Assembly (NCBI RefSeq): GCF_005877885.1 | Contig: NZ_VCHY01000009.1 | Span: 161,092 to 225,091 of the forward strand | Direction: 5' to 3' | DNA from: Labilibacter sediminis | GTDB lineage: Bacteria > Bacteroidota > Bacteroidia > Bacteroidales > Marinilabiliaceae | Length of the DNA: 64,000 nt | Shown: positions 17,909 to 26,700 of the stretch, piece by piece | How positions within the stretch are numbered: position 1 is the first letter of the stretch | Layout of the letters: each line of letters opens with the position of its first letter | The notes under the pieces: generated by a model | Told to the model about the DNA's origin: nothing | Databases searched by the model: none | Seen by the model: only the letters and a program-made list of their open reading frames with translations | Made by a program: the position numbers and the translations under genes

Positions 17909-17924
17909 CAAAAAATTAAATGAT

Positions 17925-18419
17925 ATGGCAACGAGTTTAAAAAACCTGTCGGATTACGACAAAAGCAAAATGCCTTCGGCAGCAAATATGAAATTTGGTA
18001 TTGTAGTTGCTGAGTGGAACGAGGAAATTACTGAAGCTCTATACGAAGGTGCATATAAAACTTTAATTGAAAATGGTGCTAATCCGGATAATATAATTAA
18101 GAAATATATTCCTGGTAGCTTTGAGCTAACAAAAGGATGCAAATACCTGGCTGATTATTCAGATGTGGATGCTGTTATTGGTCTTGGTTGTGTTATTCAG
18201 GGAGACACTCCTCACTTTGATTTTGTATGTAATGGCGTAACTCAGGGAATGACTCAATTAAATTTAGATTATTCTATACCATTTATTTTCGGATTGCTTA
18301 CAACACTTAACTTACAGCAAGCCAAGGACAGAGCAGGTGGAAAGCACGGAAACAAAGGTGATGAAGCTGCAATTACTGCAATAAAAATGGTGCAAATGGG
18401 TTGGAGTTTAAAAAAATAA
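17925..18419 (+). CDS. ribH: 6,7-dimethyl-8-ribityllumazine synthase
   Basis: 164 residues from ATG at 17925. A longer in-frame opening at 17865 runs through the terminator stem and is not credible. Family motifs: [48 protein letters not shown] with the catalytic histidine region, PFIFGLLTT, and [14 protein letters not shown]. The enzyme condenses the ribityl-diaminouracil with dihydroxybutanone phosphate in riboflavin synthesis and builds pentamers or 60-mers. The 3' end overlaps the tRNA promoter. Confidence 0.97.
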   Translation: MATSLKNLSDYDKSKMPSAANMKFGIVVAEWNEEITEALYEGAYKTLIENGANPDNIIKKYIPGSFELTKGCKYLADYSDVDAVIGLGCVIQGDTPHFDFVCNGVTQGMTQLNLDYSIPFIFGLLTTLNLQQAKDRAGGKHGNKGDEAAITAIKMVQMGWSLKK

Positions 18420-18430
18420 AACTACATTTG
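18401..18430 (+). promoter_or_regulatory. Promoter of the tRNA operon
   Basis: TTG at 18401-18403 and TACATTTG at 18423-18430, 19 bases apart, an exact match to the -33/-7 consensus. The -33 box is inside the last codons of ribH. The tRNA-Tyr starts 12 bases after the -7 box. Confidence 0.8.
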
Positions 18431-18441
18431 CATCCGCAATC

Positions 18442-18527
18442 GGGGAGATACCAAAGCGGCCAACTGGGACGGACTGTAACTCCGTTGTCTTACGACTTCG
18501 CAGGTTCGAATCCTGCTCTCCCCACCA
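18442..18527 (+). tRNA. tRNA-Tyr (anticodon GTA)
   Basis: The acceptor stem GGGGAGA pairs with TCTCCCC at 18517-18523; discriminator A and an encoded CCA follow. The anticodon arm ACGGA-CTGTAAC-TCCGT presents GTA. A long variable arm (class II) is present, as expected for bacterial tRNA-Tyr, and the T arm carries GTTCGAATC. Confidence 0.96.
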
Positions 18528-18560
18528 AAGATTAACAACGGTTAATTGTAAACAAATTTT

Positions 18561-18634
18561 GCCAATGTAGCTCAGCTGGCTAGAGCAGCTGATTTGTAAT
18601 CAGCAGGTCGTGGGTTCGAGTCCCTCCATTGGCT
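18561..18634 (+). tRNA. tRNA-Thr (anticodon TGT)
   Basis: The acceptor stem GCCAATG pairs with CATTGGC at 18627-18633. The anticodon arm GCTGA-TTTGTAA-TCAGC presents TGT, and the T loop is TTCGAGT. CCA is not encoded: the discriminator T is followed by CAAAA, unlike its two neighbours. Confidence 0.96.
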
Positions 18635-18651
18635 CAAAAAAAACATTTATT

Positions 18652-18727
18652 GCGAAAGTAGCTCAGCTGATAGAGCATTAGCCTTCCAAGCTAAGGGTCG
18701 CGGGTTTGATCCCCGTCTTTCGCTCCA
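18652..18727 (+). tRNA. tRNA-Gly (anticodon TCC)
   Basis: The acceptor stem GCGAAAG pairs with CTTTCGC at 18717-18723; discriminator T and an encoded CCA follow. The anticodon arm TTAGC-CTTCCAA-GCTAA presents TCC. Last gene of the three-tRNA unit. Confidence 0.96.
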
Positions 18728-18730
18728 CTA

Positions 18731-18768
18731 AAAAGCCGATTGATATTTTTTATCAGTCGGCTTTTTTA
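18731..18768 (+). terminator. Terminator of the tRNA operon
   Basis: A 12- to 13-bp stem of the form AAAGCCGATTGAT / ATCAGTCGGCTTT (one mismatch) around a T-rich loop, with a T run at its 3' side, 4 bases after the tRNA-Gly CCA. Confidence 0.9.
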
Positions 18769-18984
18769 TTTCTAACCAACAAACACATCCTTCCTACAAA
18801 CTCTCATCTAAAAGAAGATATTTTTAATCCTTTTATGACATTTTGTTGTTAACTTATAAGGAGAACCAAAACAAACCTAATTTAGGTCGCTTAAGAACAT
18901 ATTTAAAGATTAAAGAGCAAATCCAGTCATGAAGCTTAATATCCTAAAATCATCACCAACCAAAGCTTAATTAATTTTAAACTC

Positions 18985-19431
18985 ATGAATCAGCTATTTA
19001 AAGACTACAATAAAACAAAGAAACTACATACTCAGTTTAAAAAAGCTTTTACAGCAAGTATTATTGATGTGGTGCTCGATTTTCATCCACACTATAATCA
19101 GATTGACATACTAAATGAGTTAATTTTGCTTTATGCCAGTGAAATATTAAATGCAACCGAAGAAGTGTTAGATAAAGATTCAAAGTATTCTGAAGACAGA
19201 AAAATAGAGGAATTAGATTGCATGAACAGGGTTATTAATAAAGAATCGCTAATGGTTGATGAAAATGATTTTTCCGAGCAGGTTCATTTAAAGGCCAAGG
19301 CACTAGTGGTTAATTTTTTCCCTCAGGTAATACATTTATCTAATTATGGATTTCGACTTTTAGAGCTCAACACAAAAATGTACTTATACAGCTTTATTGC
19401 TCAGTTTAATTCATTTGTGAACAATCAGTAA
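18985..19431 (+). CDS. Hypothetical protein, mostly helical
   Basis: 148 residues; I do not recognise the family. It has no signal peptide or membrane helix and reads as an all-helical cytoplasmic protein with charged surfaces (KKLHTQFKKAF, EEVLDKDSKYSEDRKIEEL) and a more hydrophobic C-terminal third. The codon texture matches its neighbours, so it looks like a real gene. It stands alone between the tRNA operon and the DEAD-box gene. Confidence 0.6.
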   Translation: MNQLFKDYNKTKKLHTQFKKAFTASIIDVVLDFHPHYNQIDILNELILLYASEILNATEEVLDKDSKYSEDRKIEELDCMNRVINKESLMVDENDFSEQVHLKAKALVVNFFPQVIHLSNYGFRLLELNTKMYLYSFIAQFNSFVNNQ

Positions 19432-19739
19432 ACATGTCACGTACATATATACCAATACTACTTTAAAATGGGCCTTATTCTTTCGTTCTATTTTACTTAT
19501 ACTTTGTTGAAAAATATCGCCGTAGCTATGGCTATGTCTCAATTTTTATTTTATGATTATTGCTGCTTTCGGCATTATTCAAGCAAGCTTGATACTGCAC
19601 TCATTTATCGCAATAATTCGCTATCTCTAAGCTAAAAATATTCAAAATAATTTAAAACTCATCTTAAAATAGAATTGGTATTACTTATAAAATTAAACTA
19701 CTGAGTTATATTTTATTACTTTTGCGCGTTCAGTACCGT
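19432..19739. other. Intergenic region, 308 bp
   Basis: Spacer before the DEAD-box gene. A 55-codon open frame (19468-19635, plus strand) crosses it, but it has no recognisable product and cysteine/tyrosine-rich text (FYDYCCFRHYSS), so I leave it uncalled. The promoter of the next gene is at 19717-19724. Confidence 0.4.
19717..19724 (+). promoter_or_regulatory. -7 promoter element of the DEAD-box gene
   Basis: TACTTTTG matches TAnnTTTG and ends 15 bases before the ATG at 19740. Because the box overlaps an in-frame TTG at 19722, that TTG cannot be the start codon of a transcript begun here. No good -33 element is visible. Confidence 0.55.
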
Positions 19740-20447
19740 ATGTATCATGAATTGACGGATAAAATTAATTCTTCAAGCCATAATACATCTGACATTAAAC
19801 AAATAAGTAAAAAAGTACACGAAATGAAACTCAAAAAATTAACTCCCGAACTGGCATCCGGAATTATTAATGCCGGATTCGATACTGAACCAAGAGAAAT
19901 TCAAAGCCTTTCTGTACCTAAAATTAAATCTGGAACCGATTTAATACTTATTTCTCCCGAAGGATCAGGTAAGACCACTGCTCTGGTAATTGGAACCATA
20001 CAACAGCTTAAAAAACCTTTTGAAGAAGCACCCAGAGCTATCATCATTACCTCATCAAAAGAAAAGGCTTTTGAGATGGAAGAGCAATTTGCCATACTCG
20101 GAAAAGAAACCAAGCTAAGAACATTTGTTGCTTTTGACCAGGGTATTATTCAATACCAAAAAGACGAGATATATGATGGATTAGATGTGTTAATATGCAC
20201 GCCCAAGCGTCTAACCGAACTGGTTAACATCAACGGGGTTCCCATGACCAAAATTAGCTTAATTGTTATGGATGAAGCTGACACACTAATCACCAACAGA
20301 TACCACTCTATCATTTACAGAATTGGTGACGGGGTAAAAAAAGCGCAAATGCTGATTGCAGCCAATAAGTGGCACAACAAGTTCGAAGATCTATCTGATA
20401 GGATTCTCAAGAACCCAATGATCATTGAAACAGAAGAAGAGAACTAA
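19740..20447 (+). CDS. DEAD-box ATPase domain protein lacking the second RecA domain
   Basis: 235 residues from ATG at 19740. The N-terminal half of a DEAD-box helicase is complete: Q-motif-like LTPELASGIINAGFDTEPREIQ, Walker A SPEGSGKTT (K78), AIIITSSKEKAFEM (motif Ia), CTPKRLTEL (Ib) and VMDEADTLI (motif II, 178-181). The SAT motif is replaced by MLIAANKW and the chain stops there, so motifs IV-VI are absent. Without the second lobe it cannot unwind RNA in the usual way. A hairpin follows directly, so the short form appears to be the natural end rather than a recent cut. Confidence 0.8.
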   Translation: MYHELTDKINSSSHNTSDIKQISKKVHEMKLKKLTPELASGIINAGFDTEPREIQSLSVPKIKSGTDLILISPEGSGKTTALVIGTIQQLKKPFEEAPRAIIITSSKEKAFEMEEQFAILGKETKLRTFVAFDQGIIQYQKDEIYDGLDVLICTPKRLTELVNINGVPMTKISLIVMDEADTLITNRYHSIIYRIGDGVKKAQMLIAANKWHNKFEDLSDRILKNPMIIETEEEN

Positions 20448-20457
20448 CAAATACAAC

Positions 20458-20483
20458 AAACCCTGAGCTATAACTCAGGGTTT
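20458..20483 (+). terminator. Hairpin after the DEAD-box gene, likely terminator
   Basis: A perfect 10-bp stem AAACCCTGAG/CTCAGGGTTT with a six-base loop, 10 bases after the stop codon. The tail (CCTATTATAAAA) is T-poor, so termination may be weak. Confidence 0.6.
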
Positions 20484-20607
20484 CCTATTATAAAAACAGT
20501 TCTCATCGTTTGTGAGTTTTTGAAGCAGCATAATCCGCGCAATCTGAAAAAACGAAGATTAAAAACCACCTCCCGATTCATTCTTCACCGTACTCCTCCT
20601 TAAAAAA

Positions 20608-22041
20608 CTACTCTTTTAACTTATTATTGTTCAATTGGCTCATAGCCAATAAATACCCTTCATATTTTATTTTAAAAATATCTAGTCCCCGCTTAAAGGA
20701 GATATATCCAGGGCGGGGTTGAGATGCATAACCACTCCATCCACTAAGGCGTCCCAATACCCAGGAACAGTAAGCTATTGTGCCTATATCAAAGGGATTC
20801 TTTTGCTTTTGGGTATCACCTTCCACAGTTTTGTTTAGTACCTGTATAAATTCAATTTCCGGTAGGGAAAATAATATATTAGCTTTCGCTACATGATTTT
20901 TATCGTACGCCATTTTAAGCGTCATTGTAGTTAGTGCAACTTGTAAGGCCAGGATTAACTGCTTCTTTAATGCAGATCCAGTTTCAAGTTGGGAACTCTC
21001 TACCTGCATCCCTTTGCTTTTTAGTACCCGAAACAACTCTTCAATAACCCACCTTGTACTATACCATTCGATACATTGCAACGCATCATGTGAATTTGAT
21101 ATTTGATGGGTGGTTAACAGGCGCCATAGTATGGGATCTTCTTTTTCCGGCACAGTTTCCGGAAACTCCCTTGCCTCAATTGCCCACATCTCAACCCACT
21201 TGGGGTCGTCACTAGGTTTTCCTGTTTTATCTTTAGGTTTAGCTATTTTTACCTTTGCGTACTTTAAGCTCATTTTAGCAAGCCTTTTCTTTCTTTTCTT
21301 GTTGTGTTGTATGGGCAACTCATATTCCTGTTCAATAGGTTGAGATGCTAAAAGGTCAAATAATTTAATGTCTTGTCCGTACAGTTTCCTGTTGACGCTT
21401 GAACGTATCAACAAATGGGTTCGCTCATTGGGGACACGTGCCAATTCTTCATAAATATCCGCTTCTCTGTCTCCTATTATGGTTAACTGTGAACTTTGTG
21501 GCAACAACTCCTGGCTTTGTTGGGCTGACTTAATCCAACGGTAAGACTCCTTGTCTTCTATATTAAGCTTTTGGTACTCCCTTTCGTGCCTGTTTTTCTT
21601 GTCCCATGACCGGTTCCATAATTGTATCGAAGATAAACCTATTGGTAAACGCTGCCTGGCATCAATAACCAACATGGGGTGGCAAAAGTACCCTGCGTTA
21701 TCGTCTTTGGTTACAGGCCCTATGTCGGCATCTTCTTTGCCTATACGACCAATGTGCTTTGTATAATTTATTTCGGTTGTATCTTGTATACACAACAAGT
21801 GTCCTGTTCTTTGGTCAGGTTTACATTTGGCGGTAATTGCATCAATTAATTCCATCTCTGTAAATGAAGGGTTTCTAAATAGCTCGTATGCTGCTTTCTT
21901 GTCCCTAAAGGTAGAACAATACTTATTTACTACTGTATTTCCTATTTTTTGCATATCTTTTAATACTTTCTCCGCTCTTTTTTCAATCCTAAAATCAGAT
22001 AAAAATCCTTTGAAATAATTATTGTATCCCCTGTGTTTCAC
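20608..22041 (-). CDS. IS4 family transposase
   Basis: 477 residues, full length. N-terminal DNA-binding segment FRDKKAAYELFRNPSFTEMEL as in Tn5/IS50-like transposases. The catalytic triad is intact: D in LCIQDTTEINY, D in TIIGDREADIYEEL, and E in YSTRWVIEELFRVLKSK, which fits the IS4 signature Y(2)R(3)E(6)K exactly. I could not find convincing terminal inverted repeats between 20484-20607 and 22042-22146, so the element's ends are not fixed. It sits just left of an IS5-type element. Confidence 0.93.
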   Translation of the reverse strand: MKHRGYNNYFKGFLSDFRIEKRAEKVLKDMQKIGNTVVNKYCSTFRDKKAAYELFRNPSFTEMELIDAITAKCKPDQRTGHLLCIQDTTEINYTKHIGRIGKEDADIGPVTKDDNAGYFCHPMLVIDARQRLPIGLSSIQLWNRSWDKKNRHEREYQKLNIEDKESYRWIKSAQQSQELLPQSSQLTIIGDREADIYEELARVPNERTHLLIRSSVNRKLYGQDIKLFDLLASQPIEQEYELPIQHNKKRKKRLAKMSLKYAKVKIAKPKDKTGKPSDDPKWVEMWAIEAREFPETVPEKEDPILWRLLTTHQISNSHDALQCIEWYSTRWVIEELFRVLKSKGMQVESSQLETGSALKKQLILALQVALTTMTLKMAYDKNHVAKANILFSLPEIEFIQVLNKTVEGDTQKQKNPFDIGTIAYCSWVLGRLSGWSGYASQPRPGYISFKRGLDIFKIKYEGYLLAMSQLNNNKLKE

Positions 22042-22146
22042 GTACTTAAAATACGAAATATAATTATATTTATGAAATATTTACCTAACCTACAAGACTG
22101 AAATTCAATATTTTACAAACTCAATCCTTTATTTGTTTGCTACTTA

Positions 22147-23607
22147 GTTAATCCTTAACAACAACATAAGTCATTAATTATCAACAATAAATGTGAATAA
22201 CTAATGGCTTTTGGACATTCTTAATTGCAAGGTTATTAGTAAATTAGGGGAAAACCTTGCAGAAATAATGAAAGGAAAACTACCTAATCAGAATCAGAGA
22301 AATTTGTTCCGTCCCATTTTAAAGGATATCATCAATCCTAAGCATGAACTGGCAATATTATCAGGTCGTATCAACTGGCAGGATTTCGAAGACAGCTTTA
22401 GTCCGCTTTATTCACATACTGGCCAGCCGGGCACTCCCATTCGCACGATGGTTGGCTTATTGCTATTGAAAAGGATCTACAACTTGGGAGATGAAACAGT
22501 TATGGAGCAATGGGTTCAAAACCCCTATTTTCAATACTTCTGTGGAGAAGCTGAGTTTCAGTGGATGCCTCCGTGTGATCCTTCAGATATGGTACATTTT
22601 AGAAATCGCATTGGCGAACAAGGAGCTGAAAAAATACTTGAAGTTTCCATTGACACCAGAAGGGATGAGATTAAAACTACCAATGATGTACTGGTCGATA
22701 CCACTGCACAAGAGAAAAACATTACCTACCCCACAGACAGCAAGCTGCTGATAAAAGTGATTAAGTGCTGTAATAAAATAGCTAAACAAGAAGGCGTTGA
22801 ACAAAGGCAAACCTATCAGCGAACCATGAAAAAACTCCTGTTAAAGCAGCGCTTTGCACACCATCCCAAACGAAAGAAAAAGGCCAAAGCTGCATTGCGT
22901 AAGTTAAGAACTATAGCCGGAAGACTAGTTCGAGAACTGGAACGCAAACTTGACCAGGAAACTTTTGCGCGATATGAACAGGTATTAAAGAATTGCTTAT
23001 GTGTTGTCGAGCAAAAGAAAAGCGACAGCAATAAAATTTATAGTTTACACGAACCCGATACAGCCTGTATTGCAAAAGGAAAAGCTCATAAGAAATTTGA
23101 ATTTGGTTCAAAGGTATCTTTTGCAGTTGTCCCTAAAGTAAATATCATAGTCGGCATTAAAAATTTTAATGGTAATCCTAATGATACATCAACCTTAGAG
23201 CCAGCACTGGAAAATGTTGAAAAGGTGAGCAAGATTAAATTCAAAAATGCTATCGTTGACAGAGGTTACAAAGGAAAGAAAAAAGTACACGACACAATAA
23301 TCGTTACCCCTAAGCCTCCATCCTCCAGACAGCCTTATAGCAAAAACACAATGCGAAAGAAATGTAAGTCAAGAGCAGCAGTTGAACCGGTTATCGGACA
23401 TACAAAACACAGGTGTCGTATGATTAAAAACTACTTAAAAGGCAATGTTGGTAACACAATTAATGCAAATTTGGCTGCAGCAGGGTTTAATTTCAAAGGA
23501 TTACTTCGTAAAATCAAGGAAGAAGTTCTTTGGCTAAAAATACTACTGGAAATATACTTCAAAACTTATTGTATATCTCCAGTAATTTTTAGTTCGTAAG
23601 GAATAAC
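22147..23607 (+). mobile_element. IS5 family insertion sequence, 1461 bp
   Basis: The ends are imperfect inverted repeats, GTTAATCCTTAACAAC at 22147-22162 and, read inwards from the right end, GTTATTCCTTACGAAC at 23607-23592 (13 of 16 match). Both ends are flanked by the same six bases, TACTTA, at 22141-22146 and 23608-23613, which I take as the target duplication. It encloses one transposase gene read rightwards. Confidence 0.8.
22211..23599 (+). CDS. IS5 family transposase
   Basis: 462 residues. IS5-type layout: an N-terminal region with PLYSHTGQPGTPIRTMVGLL and WVQNPYFQYFCGE, a first catalytic Asp in VLVDTTAQEKNITYPTD, then SLHEPDTACIAKGKAHKKFEFG, a second Asp in AIVDRGYKGKK, and a Glu in RAAVEPVIGHTKHRCRM. 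The frame is uninterrupted and the gene fits between the terminal repeats, ending within the right one (stop at 23597-23599), so the element may still be active. Confidence 0.93.
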   Translation: MDILNCKVISKLGENLAEIMKGKLPNQNQRNLFRPILKDIINPKHELAILSGRINWQDFEDSFSPLYSHTGQPGTPIRTMVGLLLLKRIYNLGDETVMEQWVQNPYFQYFCGEAEFQWMPPCDPSDMVHFRNRIGEQGAEKILEVSIDTRRDEIKTTNDVLVDTTAQEKNITYPTDSKLLIKVIKCCNKIAKQEGVEQRQTYQRTMKKLLLKQRFAHHPKRKKKAKAALRKLRTIAGRLVRELERKLDQETFARYEQVLKNCLCVVEQKKSDSNKIYSLHEPDTACIAKGKAHKKFEFGSKVSFAVVPKVNIIVGIKNFNGNPNDTSTLEPALENVEKVSKIKFKNAIVDRGYKGKKKVHDTIIVTPKPPSSRQPYSKNTMRKKCKSRAAVEPVIGHTKHRCRMIKNYLKGNVGNTINANLAAAGFNFKGLLRKIKEEVLWLKILLEIYFKTYCISPVIFSS

Positions 23608-23710
23608 TACTTAACAATAAAGCGTATAAAGGGTAGCTTCAAAAAGGGAGGAGAATTGACTTACGGCTTTCAGAGTATTACTCTATAACCTGCTAAAGCA
23701 ATCTACTAAT

Positions 23711-23758
23711 AGCCAAAAGCTAACAACCAACGGCTAAAAACTAACAACTAAAAGCTAA
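23711..23758. repeat. Short-word repeat tract
   Basis: Non-coding run built of near-copies of GCTAACAACyAA and GCTAAAAAC in tandem, just downstream of the SNF2 gene's stop codon. Compare similar tracts at 38218, 53631 and 60191. Confidence 0.5.
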
Positions 23759-23764
23759 ATCTAT

Positions 23765-26700
23765 TTATGAAAACAATTGCCTGATATCATCAGCCTGTAA
23801 TGTTTTCATGATGCTTTCATCGGTTTGTACAATATCCCCCGCTATCTTTTTCTTTTTGTTCTGAAGATTCAGAATCTTTTCTTCCACTGTATCTTTACAA
23901 ATCATTCTGTAAGCAAATACCTTTTTATCTTGCCCTATTCGATAACATCGGTCAATGGCTTGGTTTTCCACTGCAGGATTCCACCATGGATCAAGAATAT
24001 ACACATAGTCGGCCGCTGTAAGATTTAGCCCGGTACCACCTGCTTTTAAACTGATCAGAAACACTCTTAACTTATCATTCTCCTGAAAATTACTTACCGA
24101 TCTTTCTCTTTGTACAGGCGTACTTTGTCCATCGAGATATTCAAACTCAATATTACGCTTTATGAGCTCCGATTTCACCAAGCCAAGCATTTTTACAAAC
24201 TGAGAGAATATTAAAATTTTATGATTGGCTGTTTTATCAGTGATATGCTGAATAATCTCTTTAATCTTAACCGAATCCGTAGTACCAATATTATCATCAT
24301 TTAACAGCACAGGAGAATCACAGATTTGTCTTAATCGCGTTAAGGCTTCCAGCACCATTAATTTGGACTTGCCTATCCCCTGCTCTTCTACCTGACCCAA
24401 CAACTGATTCTTAAAATTATTGCGATATGCATCATAAACCCTTCGTTGCTCTGTATCCATTTCGCAATAGATTACATCTTCCGTTTTTGAAGGAAGCTCA
24501 CTAGCCACTCTTTCTTTTGTTCTTCGAAGAATAAAAGGATTTATCAGGCGCTGTAATTCTGCGGCAATATTCTCATTACCATCTTTATCAATGGCATTTG
24601 AAAATCCTTCGCGAAAGGCTGTAGCACCTCCAAAAAAGCCCTTATTCACAAAGCTCATCTGTGCATACAAATCAAAAGTACTGTTTTCAATTGGAGTACC
24701 CGATAAAGCAATTCTATTGTTAGAATTAATCAGAGATGCCGCCTTAAATCGTCGTGAAGCAGGATTTTTAATGGCCTGCGATTCATCCAGAATTACATAG
24801 TTAAACTTAAACTGACATAACATCTCAATGTCTCGTAAGAGTATCCCATAGGTTGAAAATACAAGCTGATAATCCTTAAAATCATCTACCTCCTTGGTTC
24901 TGTTTACGCCATAATGGTAATAGGCAGACAACTCAGGTGCAAATTTGGCTATTTCTCTTTCCCAGTTAAAAAGCAAAGTAGTAGGCACAATAATTAAATT
25001 GGGCGTATCATTTTCCTTCACAACATGCTGTAAAAAGGTCAAAATCTGCAGTGTTTTACCCAATCCCATGTCATCGGCTAAAATACCTCCCCAGCCCATT
25101 TCATCTAAAAAGTTAAGCCAGTTTAAACCCTCTTTTTGATAGCTACGTAACTCTGCATTAATTTCCTTTGGTACGTTTGTTTCCGAAATCTCTTTAAAAT
25201 CTTGCAAACGCTTTCTTTTTTGCGCGATATCGGTTAAAATATTGGCATCATCAATATCGTCAAACAACTCATCTATTATTGAGAAACGAAGATTTGATAC
25301 CGTTAACTTATCATCTTTAATCTCGCCATGCCTAAAGAATTTCTCAAGTTTATGCAACCATTCTGTGGGCAACATACCTACCGTACCATCCTTTAACTGT
25401 ATATATTTTTGCTGATTTAATACTGCCTTTCTAATATCTTTTAATGCTACTTTATTATCGCCAAAACTAACTTGAATATCTACCTCAAACCAATCCTGAC
25501 CGCTGGTAACATTTGTAGTGACCTTACCTGCATATGGAGAATACTTAAAGTTTTTAAGATCCTTTAAGCCAAACACCTCCACCTCCATGTTTTGCATTTG
25601 CTCAAAAAAATCGTAAAACCACATATCCTTTGTAAAAGAATCGTAGTGCAAATAAAAAACCTTGTCTTCAACCTGCTCTTCAAAGTATGGATGTAAAGCA
25701 GAAATAGATTCGATAAACTCATCCTCTAATTCTAAATTACGCTTATACTCAGTTATTGTGCCATCATCCTTCACCAATACATTACCTGCATGGTTTAATA
25801 CCACCGAAACACCATGATGATACTCCACCTGTGGGGTAATAATTAAAAAGTCGTGAAGCTCTGATAAGTAAACCTGCTTTTTACGAAAATCCAGTTCAAT
25901 GGAATCAATGCCGTATCCATCATTGGTAAAGTCTATTTCAAAATTTTTAGACAAAGGAAGCACAATCTCATTAAAGAAATGCTCCTTATGCGACTTCACC
26001 ATTTTAAGCTCCTGGTTCCAATTTTCGATATGGCGGGCCACGTTATAGTTGCTTGGAACATACAGCTTATTGTTTAGATTAAAAAGATGTATTTTACGAT
26101 AGCCCGGATCTATATCTTCAGGTTGTATCACCTCATCTTCAATAAAAACCTGAAGTTTTAAACCCACAAAGTTATCATCCTCAAAAGTTTCATACTTTGC
26201 CGTTACAGGTTTTGCGCTGATTTCAACTTTTTGCAGATCCGATTTCTTTATTTTATAATCAACCTCGTTTCTTACATATACCAAAGGCTCTTTGGATAAG
26301 AGATGAAGCAAGTGTCGCTTTACGGCAAAAACAGCCTTGGGCGAATTGGTATTGTATAATCTTTCAATATTATTGATAATCTCTTTGGCATTGGCCGATA
26401 TGGATATATGATCGGTATTGGTTAACTCGTCAAACTGATCAATATGACTATTGATTAGAGTCCTGTTTTTATTGGGTTTACCCACAATGGTTGAAACCCG
26501 AAACTCAGTATTGTCATAGTTTGATTCCTCATCTCCCAAATCAAAATCAAGTACAAAAGCCAATAATCTTTCTTCCCCTTTTTTAGGGATATGATCAAGC
26601 TTTAATGCATCCTCATTGAGTTCATCCACAAAATTTCGGAAAGGCTTCTCAATACCTGAACTTACCGGTAGCAATCCTTTTTGATCTGGTCGAGGCGCAA

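Noticed and set aside
17865..17924. Upstream extension of ribH
   Set aside because: The extra codons lie in a terminator hairpin and upstream of the likely transcript start.
17849..17924. FMN riboswitch upstream of ribH
   Set aside because: The spacer is only 76 bases and is filled by a simple terminator stem; none of the conserved FMN aptamer segments is present.
19468..19635. 55-codon open frame before the DEAD-box gene
   Set aside because: No recognisable domain, odd composition, and no promoter or conserved start signal.
20484..22146. Terminal inverted repeats for the IS4 element
   Set aside because: The best pairing I found matches about half the positions, which is no better than expected by chance.
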